The notes: generated from the letters alone by a model not told the origin. 9,084 nucleotides of DNA from Bacillota bacterium (GCA_017861495.1 JAGFXW010000075.1:1-9084); one strand, 5' to 3'; counted from the stretch's first letter, positions 1 to 6,444 are shown. Translations and numbers: made by a program.

Positions 1-22
1 GCCGGATCGTAAATGAAGACTT

Positions 23-87
23 ACTTCAGATGGAGTTTCATGCTTACGGCACAAATACCAAAAGACATTGGTATTTCCATCTGAAGT
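23..87. repeat. Nested inverted repeat (hairpin 1)
   Basis: The outer arms ACTTCAGATGGA (23-34) and TCCATCTGAAGT (76-87) are a perfect 12-bp inverted repeat. Inside, AAATACCAA (53-61) and TTGGTATTT (68-76) form a perfect 9-bp stem with a 6-nt loop; it shares base 76 with the outer arm. Positions 35-52 are left as a one-sided bulge. No T-run follows, so this is not an obvious intrinsic terminator. It may be a palindromic repeat unit or an RNA structure. Confidence 0.7.
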
Positions 88-91
88 TTAG

Positions 92-155
92 TCGAATTTA
101 TTTCGAGCTACAGCCTGTTAATCCCCGACCTAACGGGCGGGATTTTACAGGCTGT
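92..155 (-). repeat. Inverted copy of the ACAGCCTGT / CGAARTAAATTCG repeat core
   Basis: ACAGCCTGT (110-118) pairs with ACAGGCTGT (147-155). An inner stem AATCCC/GGGATT (120-125 and 139-144) extends the hairpin. Beside it lies CGAATTTATTTCG (93-105). Read on the minus strand the order is: ACAGCCTGTAA, loop, TTAACAGGCTGTA, then CTCGAAATAAATTCG. The same order and nearly the same sequence occur on the plus strand in both repeats between flgH and flgI (4912-4960 and 5129-5177). It is therefore a diverged, inverted relative of those elements. Confidence 0.65.
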
Positions 156-177
156 GTGAAGAGGCGAATTTAAATGG

Positions 178-250
178 ACAGGCTGTTGCAAGGTCAATCG
201 GCGTAGTTGTTTTCTGTGGCGCCGGACCTTTTTGAACAGCCTGTTTTTCT
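178..250 (+). terminator. Probable intrinsic terminator of an upstream transcript
   Basis: ACAGGCTGTT (178-187) pairs perfectly with AACAGCCTGT (235-244). Inner stems AAGGTC/GACCTT (190-195 and 225-230) and CGGCG/CGCCG (199-203 and 220-224) make a long interrupted hairpin. It is followed directly by TTTTCT at 245-250. The layout fits an intrinsic terminator reading rightward, probably for the gene left of the window. The outer stem uses the same 9-mer as the neighbouring repeat, so it may instead be another member of that family. Confidence 0.55.
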
Positions 251-394
251 AGTTGGGGGCAGATTTTCAAGAAAAATTACTAAAGTTAAGAGGATAACAT
301 GAGATTTTAAAGGATTTTGCCATAGAATCGCGAATTAACAGAAGACTTGTAAAAAAAATGCTGTTTAGGTCGTTTTAGGGGAAGGAGCTGCACT

Positions 395-1429
395 ATGTTT
401 GGAATGCCTACCGATATCGGTGTTGATTTAGGAACTGCCAATGTTTTGGTGTATGTGAAAGGGAAAGGGATTGTTCTGCGCGAACCTTCGGTGGTCGCGA
501 TTGACCGCGATACAAACCGCGTACTGGCAATCGGCGAAGAAGCGCGGCGCATGCTGGGGCGTACGCCGGGAAACATTGTTGCCATCCGCCCGCTGCGGGA
601 AGGCGTGATTGCGGATTACGATATTACAGAAAATATGCTGCGCTATTTTATTCAAAAAGTTGTTAAGAAGAGCTTGTTTTTCAAGCCCCGGATTATGGTT
701 TGTATCCCGTCTGGCGTGACGACGGTTGAAAAACGGGCTGTTATCGAGGCGACGATACAAGCCGGCGCCAGCAAAACGTATCTGATCGAAGAGCCATTGG
801 CGGCGGCGATGGGCGCCGGGTTGGAAATTTCCGAGCCGTGCGGATCGATGGTAGTCGATATTGGCGGCGGGACAACCGATGTTGCCGTTCTTAGCCTGGG
901 GGGGATCGTTATCAGTGAATCCCTGCGGATTGGCGGCGATAAGTTTGACGAAGCCCTGGTTCGTTATATTAAGAAGGAACACAATGTGCTGATCGGTGAG
1001 AGGACGGCCGAAAACATTAAAATTACGGTAGGGACCGCTTACGCGGGGGCTCGTGATGATACGATGGAACTGCGGGGCCGGGATTTGGTTTCCGGTTTGC
1101 CGAAGACGATCCGGATTTCTTCGGCTGAGACGCTGGAGGCATTGACCGAGCCGGTATCGTTGATTGTTGAGTGCGTAAAATCCGTGCTGGAGAGGACACC
1201 GCCGGAATTGTCTTCGGATATCGTCGACCATGGGATTGTAATGACCGGAGGCGGATCCATGCTGCAAGGGCTTGACCGTTTGATCAGTACAGAAACCGGC
1301 ATTCCCACCTATCTGGCGGATGATCCGCTGTCCTGCGTGGCGATTGGCACCGGTAAAGCATTGGATTCTTTGGAAAAACTGCAAGACAGCACGGCCATTA
1401 CGAAACGAAACTTTCACGCGGTGCGCTAA
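395..1429 (+). CDS. mbl: MreB-family actin homologue, Mbl type
   Basis: Bacterial actin that polymerises on the inner face of the cytoplasmic membrane and directs cylindrical peptidoglycan synthesis. At 344 aa it has the usual family length. The actin-fold ATPase motifs are all present: phosphate-1 loop DLGTAN (11-16), EEPLAAAMG around 132-140, phosphate-2 loop DIGGGTTD (155-162) and adenosine motif TGGGSMLQGL (284-293). The N-terminus MFGMPTDIGVDLGTANVLVY and the stretches RTPGNIVAIRPL and LIGERTAE resemble Bacillus Mbl more than MreB. The start is set by AGGGGAAGGAG at 377-387, seven bases before the ATG. Position immediately before two flgF/flgG-type genes matches Bacillus mbl-flhO-flhP, which supports Mbl over MreB. 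The general MreB-family call is near certain; the Mbl subtype is an inference from sequence and synteny. Confidence 0.93.
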   Translation: MFGMPTDIGVDLGTANVLVYVKGKGIVLREPSVVAIDRDTNRVLAIGEEARRMLGRTPGNIVAIRPLREGVIADYDITENMLRYFIQKVVKKSLFFKPRIMVCIPSGVTTVEKRAVIEATIQAGASKTYLIEEPLAAAMGAGLEISEPCGSMVVDIGGGTTDVAVLSLGGIVISESLRIGGDKFDEALVRYIKKEHNVLIGERTAENIKITVGTAYAGARDDTMELRGRDLVSGLPKTIRISSAETLEALTEPVSLIVECVKSVLERTPPELSSDIVDHGIVMTGGGSMLQGLDRLISTETGIPTYLADDPLSCVAIGTGKALDSLEKLQDSTAITKRNFHAVR

Positions 1430-1535
1430 TTACCGCAATGGCCGTAAATAAGGAAGTAGGATGAAGCGGGGCCTGGGAGACGGAAGTTTCCCGGCGCTGC
1501 GCTTTCAATGCTAATGAGTACGGAGGTGATACCTG

Positions 1536-2285
1536 ATGATACGGGGAATTTACACAGCAGCTTCCGGTATGGTGGCGGAAACAATCCGAACGGATACGAC
1601 GGCGAATAATTTGGCGAACGCGTCGACGACCGGGTACAAAAAAGATGTTGCCGTCAGCCGGGAATTTTCCGGACTCCTGCTGCAGCGAATGAACGATGGG
1701 CAAAATGCGACGATCGGTACGTTGGGAACCGGATCGACGATTGACGCGGTTTTAACCCAGCAGACCGCCGGAACGCTGCGGCCGACGGGGAATCCGTTGG
1801 ATATGGCCATTGACGGGCGCGGGTTTTTTACTGTACAGACGCCGAACGGGCTGCGCTATACGCGCAACGGCTCCTTTACCCGCAATGCCGCGGATCAACT
1901 GGTGACCAGCGATGGGTATCCGGTGGTAGGGCAGACTGGCGCTATTTCCTTGAACGGCGTTATCGGCAGTAACATCACGATCACTGCGGATGGCCGTATT
2001 TACAATGGGCCGGAAGAGCTTGACCGGCTGCAGTTGGCGGATTTTACCGATCCCAGCCGTCTGGTAAAAGAAGGGGCGAACCTGTTTGCCGCCGGCGATG
2101 CGGTGCCGGAAAAAACTGTGATGGGAAAAGTTTCGCAGGCGACGCTGGAAATGTCGAACGTGAATATTGTTGCCGAAATGGTTAATTTAATTTCCGGTTA
2201 TCGGTCGTATGAAATCAACTCGAAGGCTGTCCAGGCGCAGGACGGCATGTTGGACAAAGCCGTGAACGAGGTTGGAAGAGTCTAA
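1536..2285 (+). CDS. flgF: Flagellar basal-body rod protein FlgF (FlhO-like)
   Basis: Component of the proximal rod of the flagellum, exported by the flagellar type III system rather than by a signal peptide, and none is seen. The N-terminal rod motif is present (ANNLANASTTGYKK, 23-36), preceded by RGIYTAASGM. A central region (GFFTV at 97-101, YTRNGSF at 108-114) is shared with FlgE/F/G proteins. The C-terminal rod domain has LEMSNVNIVAEMVNLISGYR (204-223) followed by YEINSKA. Both terminal helices are needed for packing in the rod. The start follows GGAGGTGAT at 1522-1530 with six-base spacing. It is the shorter of the two paralogues and lies first, as flhO does in Bacillus. FlgF versus FlgG is assigned by order and by the stronger FlgG match of the next gene; the family itself is certain. 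Confidence 0.9.
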   Translation: MIRGIYTAASGMVAETIRTDTTANNLANASTTGYKKDVAVSREFSGLLLQRMNDGQNATIGTLGTGSTIDAVLTQQTAGTLRPTGNPLDMAIDGRGFFTVQTPNGLRYTRNGSFTRNAADQLVTSDGYPVVGQTGAISLNGVIGSNITITADGRIYNGPEELDRLQLADFTDPSRLVKEGANLFAAGDAVPEKTVMGKVSQATLEMSNVNIVAEMVNLISGYRSYEINSKAVQAQDGMLDKAVNEVGRV

Positions 2286-2294
2286 GAAAAAATT

Positions 2295-2324
2295 TAAGTT
2301 TGGCAAGAAAAGATTCGATATAAT
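2295..2324 (+). promoter_or_regulatory. Candidate sigma-28 (SigD/FliA) promoter for flgG
   Basis: TAAG (2295-2298), then 15 bases, then TTCGATAT (2314-2321). The SigD consensus is TAAA-N15-GCCGATAT, so three of four -35 bases and six of eight -10 bases match at exact spacing. A TATAAT (2319-2324) overlaps but has no good sigma-A -35 at 16-18 bases. SigD control of flagellar rod genes is known in Bacillus. The functional call is inferred. Confidence 0.5.
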
Positions 2325-2344
2325 ACAGTGTAAGGGGCTGGACC

Positions 2345-2410
2345 ATGATGGAGGCCCCGGCGGCTGCTGACCGACCGATGCGGCCGACAACGGAAATACC
2401 GGGGAGGTAA
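2345..2410 (+). CDS. Possible 21-codon leader ORF before flgG
   Basis: An ATG at 2345 opens a short frame (MMEAPAAADRPMRPTTEIPG plus Arg) that stops at TAA 2408-2410. AAGGGG at 2332-2337 could serve as its ribosome binding site. Its last codons overlap the flgG Shine-Dalgarno, and its stop lies six bases before the flgG ATG, so translating it would interfere with or couple to flgG initiation. No homologue is recognised. A chance frame in a GC-rich leader is quite possible. Confidence 0.2.
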   Translation: MMEAPAAADRPMRPTTEIPGR

Positions 2411-2416
2411 TAAAAG

Positions 2417-3205
2417 ATGATGAGAGCTCTGTGGACTGCCGGTACAGGAATGATGGCCCAGCAGGCCAATATTGATGTGGTTTCCAATAACTTGGCGAAC
2501 GCGAATACAACGGGCTTTAAAAAAAACCGGAACGATTTTCAGGATTTGATGTACCAGGTGATGCGACAGTCCGGCTCGGCGACCGGGTCCGATACCCAAG
2601 TGCCGGCCAGCGTTCAGATTGGCCATGGAGTACGGCTGGTTTCCACGCAAAAAATGTTTACCGAAGGCAATTTGCAAGAAACAGGAAATCAATTGGACTG
2701 GGCTATTGAAGGCGACGGCTTTTTCCAGGTAACAATGGACGATGGAACGATTGCTTATACCCGGGACGGATCCTTTAAAAAAGATTCACAGGGCCGGATT
2801 GTAACTTCTGACGGCTACCCGATTGAACCGGCCATCACGATTCCGGAGAACGCGACCGCGATTGCCCTTTCCGCGGATGGCAGAGTGAGCGCCACCATTC
2901 CGAACCAGACAGCAACCCAGGAACTTGGGCAGGTCCAATTGGTTCGTTTTGTCAACCCCGCAGGCTTAAACAGCATCGGCCGCAACCTGTACCAGGAAAC
3001 GGAAGCATCCGGAACACCGACGGCGGGCAATCCAGGATCAGACGGTGCCGGGACTCTTACGAGCGGGTATCTGGAAATGTCGAACGTAGAAGTAGTCGAG
3101 GAAATGGTCAATATGATCGTTGCCCAACGGGCCTATGAATTGAATTCAAAAGCCATCACGACTGCCGATGAAATGCTGAGTACGGCAGCCGGATTGAAAC
3201 GGTAA
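2417..3205 (+). CDS. flgG: Flagellar distal-rod protein FlgG (FlhP-like)
   Basis: Main subunit of the distal rod, which passes through the P- and L-ring bushing. At 262 aa it has typical FlgG length. MRALWTAGTGM opens the protein and SNNLANANTTGFKK (23-36) is the rod-family N-terminal motif. The central part carries GDGFFQV (99-105) and YTRDGSF (114-120). The C-terminal rod domain is LEMSNVEVVEEMVNMIVAQR (219-238) followed by AYELNSKAI. GGGGAGGT at 2401-2408 precedes two adjacent ATGs (2417 and 2420); the first is used because FlgG proteins often begin MMRALW. A 131-bp gap from flgF holds a candidate promoter. flgA follows at once, so flgG and flgA are probably cotranscribed. Confidence 0.95.
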   Translation: MMRALWTAGTGMMAQQANIDVVSNNLANANTTGFKKNRNDFQDLMYQVMRQSGSATGSDTQVPASVQIGHGVRLVSTQKMFTEGNLQETGNQLDWAIEGDGFFQVTMDDGTIAYTRDGSFKKDSQGRIVTSDGYPIEPAITIPENATAIALSADGRVSATIPNQTATQELGQVQLVRFVNPAGLNSIGRNLYQETEASGTPTAGNPGSDGAGTLTSGYLEMSNVEVVEEMVNMIVAQRAYELNSKAITTADEMLSTAAGLKR

Positions 3206-3211
3206 TTGGCC

Positions 3212-4207
3212 ATGAAGCGAATAGTTCGCTGGCAAACGATAATTTTGATTGCGGTATTTTTGCTATTAACTGCTAGAAGCGGTTTGACGGCTGAGTTTTC
3301 CATCCAAATCAATGCCCAGGCTACGGTTTTTGGCCCGCAGATTCTTTTCGGCGAGCTTGCGGATATCCAAGGAGCCGATGCGGACCGGGTTGCGTTGTTG
3401 CGGAATTTGAAGCTTGGACCGGCTCCCTTGCCGGGCGGTCGGTTGGTTTGGACATCCCAGATGCTGGCCAACCGTCTGCTCGCGAGCGGCGTCGATTTAT
3501 CCGGGATTGATTGGCAGACGGTGCCTGCCGTGACAATGGTCGCAGCATCACAACCGGTTGCCGCTGAACAACTTGCAACCGTTGCAGCGGCGGCAATCCG
3601 GCAGCGTCTTGGCCCGGTTGCCGACAGCGGCGATATTGTCATTTGCCCGGTCAATGAAGCGGCTGATTTGCTGGTTGCGCCGGGGCAGGTGGAACTAAGC
3701 GCCACACTGCCGCAAGGCGTCCGCTATACTGCGCCGACAATAGTGGTGATCCGGGCCGCGGTGCAGGACCATGCTCCGGTGACGGTCACGCTGGCCTATG
3801 ATATCCAATCGTTTCGCAGCATCCTCGTTGCGGCGCGCGATATTGGCGCGCATGAACTGATCACTGCCGACGCGGTTCGCCTGGAACGGCTGGAGGTCGG
3901 ACATTTGTCCGGCGGATATTTAACCGATCCGGCGGAGGTCATAGGTTCGGCGGCAAGGCGTCCTTTGGCTCCCGGAGCAGTGGTCGCGAAAAACATTCTG
4001 GAAAAACCTCTGTTGATACGGCAGGGAGCGACGGTAACGATTGTGGCAAAAACCGGCTTGCTGGAGGTGACTGCAATGGGCGAAGCCCTTCAGGACGGAA
4101 AGAGCGGCCAGTTGATCCGGGTACGGAATTTGCAGTCCCGCAAGATCATTCTTGCGCAAGTGTTGGATGAAGGGACGGTCTTGGCACCGTCTTACTATAA
4201 ATCATAA
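3212..4207 (+). CDS. flgA: P-ring assembly chaperone FlgA
   Basis: Periplasmic chaperone that helps FlgI form the P-ring. From the ATG at 3212 the product is 331 aa. It has a signal peptide (basic MKRIVR, hydrophobic core to about residue 20, likely cleavage after GLTA near 27). The C-terminal part contains an SAF domain (about 204-265, with PGAVVAKNIL) and the family's final module (about 268-325: IRQGATVTIVA, then GEALQDGKSGQLIRVRNLQS). The N-terminal third is poorly conserved, as in other FlgA proteins. A TTG at 3206 would add two residues; the ATG is preferred because it fits a signal peptide, but neither has a strong ribosome binding site. It begins seven bases after the flgG stop, suggesting translational coupling. 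FlgA normally occurs with flgH and flgI, as here. Confidence 0.92.
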   Translation: MKRIVRWQTIILIAVFLLLTARSGLTAEFSIQINAQATVFGPQILFGELADIQGADADRVALLRNLKLGPAPLPGGRLVWTSQMLANRLLASGVDLSGIDWQTVPAVTMVAASQPVAAEQLATVAAAAIRQRLGPVADSGDIVICPVNEAADLLVAPGQVELSATLPQGVRYTAPTIVVIRAAVQDHAPVTVTLAYDIQSFRSILVAARDIGAHELITADAVRLERLEVGHLSGGYLTDPAEVIGSAARRPLAPGAVVAKNILEKPLLIRQGATVTIVAKTGLLEVTAMGEALQDGKSGQLIRVRNLQSRKIILAQVLDEGTVLAPSYYKS

Positions 4208-4252
4208 ACCCTATTTTTCGGATGAACGTAGAAGAAAGCGTAGGTGTTTTTT

Positions 4253-4861
4253 ATGCGAATCACGGGTAAAGCGGCAAGTTGTTTGCTGATTTGCTTTGTA
4301 ATTTGTTTGTTTGGTGCGGTACAGGCGCCGTCGGCCGCCTCGGCCGAATCCCTCTGGAACGATGCTGCGTCCGCGAACAGTCTGTATGCGGACCATAAGG
4401 CCCACGCCGTTGGTGATATTCTGACGATTGTGATTAGCGAATCCTCGTCGGCAACGCGGGCTGGAACGGCGAAAAATACGAAGGACACCAGCATCGGGAT
4501 GGATGCCGGAACTGGAATTTTTCACGGCATTGCTTCGGCCAGTTCCGCTTCATCCGACAGTTTTAAAACATCCGGTTCGTTGGCCAATACCAGCTCGGTG
4601 ACCGGGAAAATTACCGTCCAGGTAACGGAAGTCCTTTCCAACGGCCTGATGGCGGTTACCGGTACGCAGAGCATTAAACAGAATGGCGAAGAACAGAAAA
4701 TTACCATTACCGGTTTGGTTCGCCCGGAAGATATTTCGGCCGGGAATATTGTCATGTCGTATAATGTTGCCAACGCGCAGATGCGTGTGGAAGGCAAAGG
4801 CCCGATTGCCGGCAAACAGCGGCAGGGGATCATTACGCAGATCCTTAACATTCTGTTTTAA
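4253..4861 (+). CDS. flgH: Flagellar L-ring protein FlgH
   Basis: Forms the L-ring in the outer membrane around the distal rod; its presence indicates a diderm envelope. From ATG 4253 it is 202 aa, close to usual FlgH length. Family signatures are SLWNDAASANSLYAD (33-47), VGDILTIVISESSSA (53-67), VTGKITVQVTEVLSNGLMAV (116-135), ITGLVRPEDISAGN (152-165) and the C-terminal QRQGIITQILNILF (189-202). The start is chosen because TAGGTG (4241-4246) is a ribosome binding site six bases upstream; the in-frame GTG at 4244 lies inside that site. Unusually, the signal sequence ends SAASAES and shows no lipobox cysteine, whereas enterobacterial FlgH is a lipoprotein. The two cysteines in the hydrophobic core (14 and 18) and Cys10 do not sit in a lipobox. 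The gene is followed by a 461-bp repeat-bearing gap instead of flgI directly. Confidence 0.93.
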   Translation: MRITGKAASCLLICFVICLFGAVQAPSAASAESLWNDAASANSLYADHKAHAVGDILTIVISESSSATRAGTAKNTKDTSIGMDAGTGIFHGIASASSASSDSFKTSGSLANTSSVTGKITVQVTEVLSNGLMAVTGTQSIKQNGEEQKITITGLVRPEDISAGNIVMSYNVANAQMRVEGKGPIAGKQRQGIITQILNILF

Positions 4862-4870
4862 GAGACTGTT

Positions 4871-5050
4871 GCGTTCCGTCGATGGAACCAACGCTCCGAC
4901 TCATCTCATTGACAGCCTGTAAGACTTCGTCAACAGGCTGTAGAATTCGAAGTAAATTCGCTCTACGGGTTCGCGCGGGTTGTAGCCCTTCGAACCCCAG
5001 GCTCATTTATGTCGCTTGACCTCCGCTTATGGTTGCCATCGACGGAACGC
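4871..5050 (+). repeat. Palindrome-ended repeat element, copy 1
   Basis: The left end GCGTTCCGTCGATGGAACC (from 4871) is the reverse complement of the right end GGTTGCCATCGACGGAACGC (5031-5050) apart from one extra base. Inside, ACAGCCTGT (4912-4920) and ACAGGCTGT (4933-4941) form a perfect 9-bp stem. TTCGAAGTAAATTCG follows (4946-4960), and then GGGTTCG/CGAACCC arms (4967-4997 region). It encodes no recognisable protein and I see no target-site duplication. Size and inverted ends resemble a miniature inverted-repeat element or a structured intergenic repeat. Confidence 0.75.
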
Positions 5051-5063
5051 TTTATCGATAAAG
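5050..5063. repeat. 14-bp perfect palindrome between the two repeat copies
   Basis: CTTTATCGATAAAG is its own reverse complement. It starts on the last base of repeat copy 1. Such a site could bind a dimeric regulator or be a chance palindrome; nothing else identifies its role. Confidence 0.4.
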
Positions 5064-5088
5064 GATAAAGTAAATGGGAAAGATGGTT

Positions 5089-5278
5089 GCATTCACGGAT
5101 GGAACCAACGCTGCGACTCATCTCATTAACAGCCTATAAAACTTCGTTAACAGGCTGTAAGACTCGAAGTAAATTCGCTCTACAGGTTCGGCGCGGTTCG
5201 GCGCGGGCTGAAGCCCTTCGAACCCCAGGCTCATTCATGTCGCTTGACCTCCGCTTATGGTTGCCATCGACGGAATGC
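5089..5278 (+). repeat. Palindrome-ended repeat element, copy 2
   Basis: Same orientation as copy 1 and, by eye, more than 90% identical apart from an insertion. The ends are GCATTC (5089) and GAATGC (5273-5278), complementary to each other but differing from GCGTTC/GAACGC of copy 1 by a compensating pair. The left arm is otherwise more degraded. The core hairpin is weaker here (ACAGCCTAT at 5129-5137 against ACAGGCTGT at 5150-5158). A 10-bp direct duplication GGTTCGGCGC (5185-5194 and 5195-5204) explains most of the length difference. CTCGAAGTAAATTCG is at 5163-5177. Confidence 0.75.
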
Positions 5279-5322
5279 TGTGCTGATAAGGTTAATTATG
5301 ATTGATGGTTTTTGGAGGAGTT

Positions 5323-6444
5323 ATGCGCAGATTTAACATTTTGGCAATTACAGTCCTGTTGTTGCTGGCTCAGATCGGGACGGCAATGGCGGCCCCGGGC
5401 GCAGTCAGCGCGCGGATTAAAGATATCGCAAAAGTACAGGGCGTGCGTTCGAACCAGCTTGTCGGTTATGGGTTGGTTGTTGGCTTGGCCGGGACCGGGG
5501 ATTCGACGAAGAGTACGTTTACCATGCAATCGATTGCGAATATGCTGAAAAGCTTTGGCGTGGTTGTCAGCGCCAGCGCTTTGCAGTCAAAAAATGCAGC
5601 GGCCGTGATTGTTACCGCGCAATTGCCGCCATTTGTGAAACCCGGCGATACCATCGATATCACGGTTTCGTCGATGGGGGATGCCAAAAGTCTGCAGGGC
5701 GGAACTCTTTTGCAAACCCCGTTAAAGGCTGGTAACGGCAATGTCTACGCCGTGGGTCAGGGTGCTGTCTCTACCGGTGGTTTTGCGGCCAAAAGCGGTG
5801 GATCCAGCCAACAGAAAAATTTTCTTACCGCCGGAAATGTTCCGAATGGGGCGATTGTAGAACGCGAAGTAGGGACTACGTTTGCCGACAGCGGCAATAC
5901 CACAATTACATTAGCGCTCAATCAGCCGGATTTCACGACTGCCAGCCGGATCAGAGACGCGGTGGATAGCCGGTTTGGCCCGGTTTCCCAGTCGCGGGAC
6001 GCAGGATCGGTCATTGTTTCGATCCCTGCCGAATATGCGCGCGATGTGGTCGGCTTTATTGCTGCGATCGAAGAATTGCCGGTTACGCCGGATAATGCCG
6101 CCAAAGTGGTGATCAATGAAAAAACCGGTACCATCGTGATGGGCGCGAATGTCACCATTGACGAAGTGGCGGTTGCCCAAGGCGGTCTCAATATTAGAAT
6201 CAGTGGGGCGAAGGAAGTTTCGCAGCCGGGCGCGTTTTCCGGCGGCAAGACGGTTGTTACCGATAAAAGTACAGTCGATGTAACCGAGCAGAAGGCCAAT
6301 TTAATTCTTTTGCCGGCGTCCGCCAGTGTCGGCGATGTTGTAGAGGCGTTAAATGCGGTTGGCGCTACGCCGCGTGATATAATGGCCATTCTGCAGGCCA
6401 TGAAAGCGGCCGGGGCACTGCACGCTGACCTGCAGATACTATAA
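5323..6444 (+). CDS. flgI: Flagellar P-ring protein FlgI
   Basis: Forms the P-ring in the peptidoglycan layer around the rod. From ATG 5323 the product is 373 aa, normal for FlgI. It starts with a signal peptide (MRRFNILAIT, hydrophobic core, cleavage near AMA-AP at 23/24). The diagnostic N-terminal block follows: RIKDIAKVQGVRSNQLVGYG (31-50), then LVVGLAGTGDST. Later family blocks are LPPFVKPGDTIDITVSSMGD (101-120), GGTLLQTPLKA (126-136), NEKTGTIVMG (265-274) and the C-terminal VEALNAVGATPRDIMAILQA (340-359). The start is placed at ATG 5323 because GGAGGAG (5314-5320) lies just before it and the signal peptide begins there; an upstream in-frame TTG (5302) and ATG (5305) lack a ribosome binding site. 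It has no cysteines, unlike enterobacterial FlgI, which is stabilised by a disulphide. Confidence 0.95.
   Translation: MRRFNILAITVLLLLAQIGTAMAAPGAVSARIKDIAKVQGVRSNQLVGYGLVVGLAGTGDSTKSTFTMQSIANMLKSFGVVVSASALQSKNAAAVIVTAQLPPFVKPGDTIDITVSSMGDAKSLQGGTLLQTPLKAGNGNVYAVGQGAVSTGGFAAKSGGSSQQKNFLTAGNVPNGAIVEREVGTTFADSGNTTITLALNQPDFTTASRIRDAVDSRFGPVSQSRDAGSVIVSIPAEYARDVVGFIAAIEELPVTPDNAAKVVINEKTGTIVMGANVTIDEVAVAQGGLNIRISGAKEVSQPGAFSGGKTVVTDKSTVDVTEQKANLILLPASASVGDVVEALNAVGATPRDIMAILQAMKAAGALHADLQIL

Larger units (their letters stand above)
1..394. other. Gene-free region upstream of mbl
   Basis: I can support no gene here. Positions 1-244 are dominated by three inverted repeats, listed separately. Positions 245-394 are AT-rich leader sequence ending in the mbl ribosome binding site. 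In Bacillus the gene before mbl is spoIIID, and an in-frame TAA at 10-12 could be the end of an upstream gene, but too little is visible to say. I found no convincing sigma-A or sigma-28 promoter for mbl; candidate -10 boxes near 286-328 lack a matching -35. Confidence 0.6.
4862..5322. other. Repeat-filled interruption between flgH and flgI
   Basis: This 461-bp gap contains no supported gene. It holds two related elements (4871-5050 and 5089-5278), a 38-bp spacer that includes most of a palindrome, and a 44-bp flgI leader with a strong ribosome binding site. flgH and flgI are usually close together in flagellar operons, so the elements look inserted into the operon. No convincing promoter was found: GCTGATAA at 5282-5289 resembles a sigma-28 -10 box but has no -35. 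Confidence 0.75.

Noticed and set aside
30..173. Open frame of 47 codons from ATG 30 to TAA 171
   Set aside because: It runs through two perfect inverted repeats, has no ribosome binding site and no recognisable protein similarity.
428..1417. 329-codon open frame on the minus strand, opposite mbl
   Set aside because: It lies wholly within mbl, its translation resembles no family I know, and the plus-strand protein is unmistakable.
1466..1500. Weak hairpin between mbl and flgF (GGGAGA against TTTCCC)
   Set aside because: It needs wobble pairs, has a short stem and no T-run, so terminator or regulatory function is not supported.
4882..5019. 45-codon frame in repeat copy 1 whose first 32 codons are shared with copy 2 (MEPTLRLISL start)
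   Set aside because: There is no ribosome binding site, roughly half or more of the differences between copies change the amino acid, and the frames diverge after the indel. The inverted-repeat structure explains the conservation better.
5282..5289. GCTGATAA, close to a sigma-28 -10 box, before flgI
   Set aside because: The position 15 bases upstream reads GCCA, not TAAA, so there is no supporting -35.
4862..5290. Insertion sequence with transposase
   Set aside because: No transposase-like frame and no target-site duplication are visible; only short elements with inverted ends.
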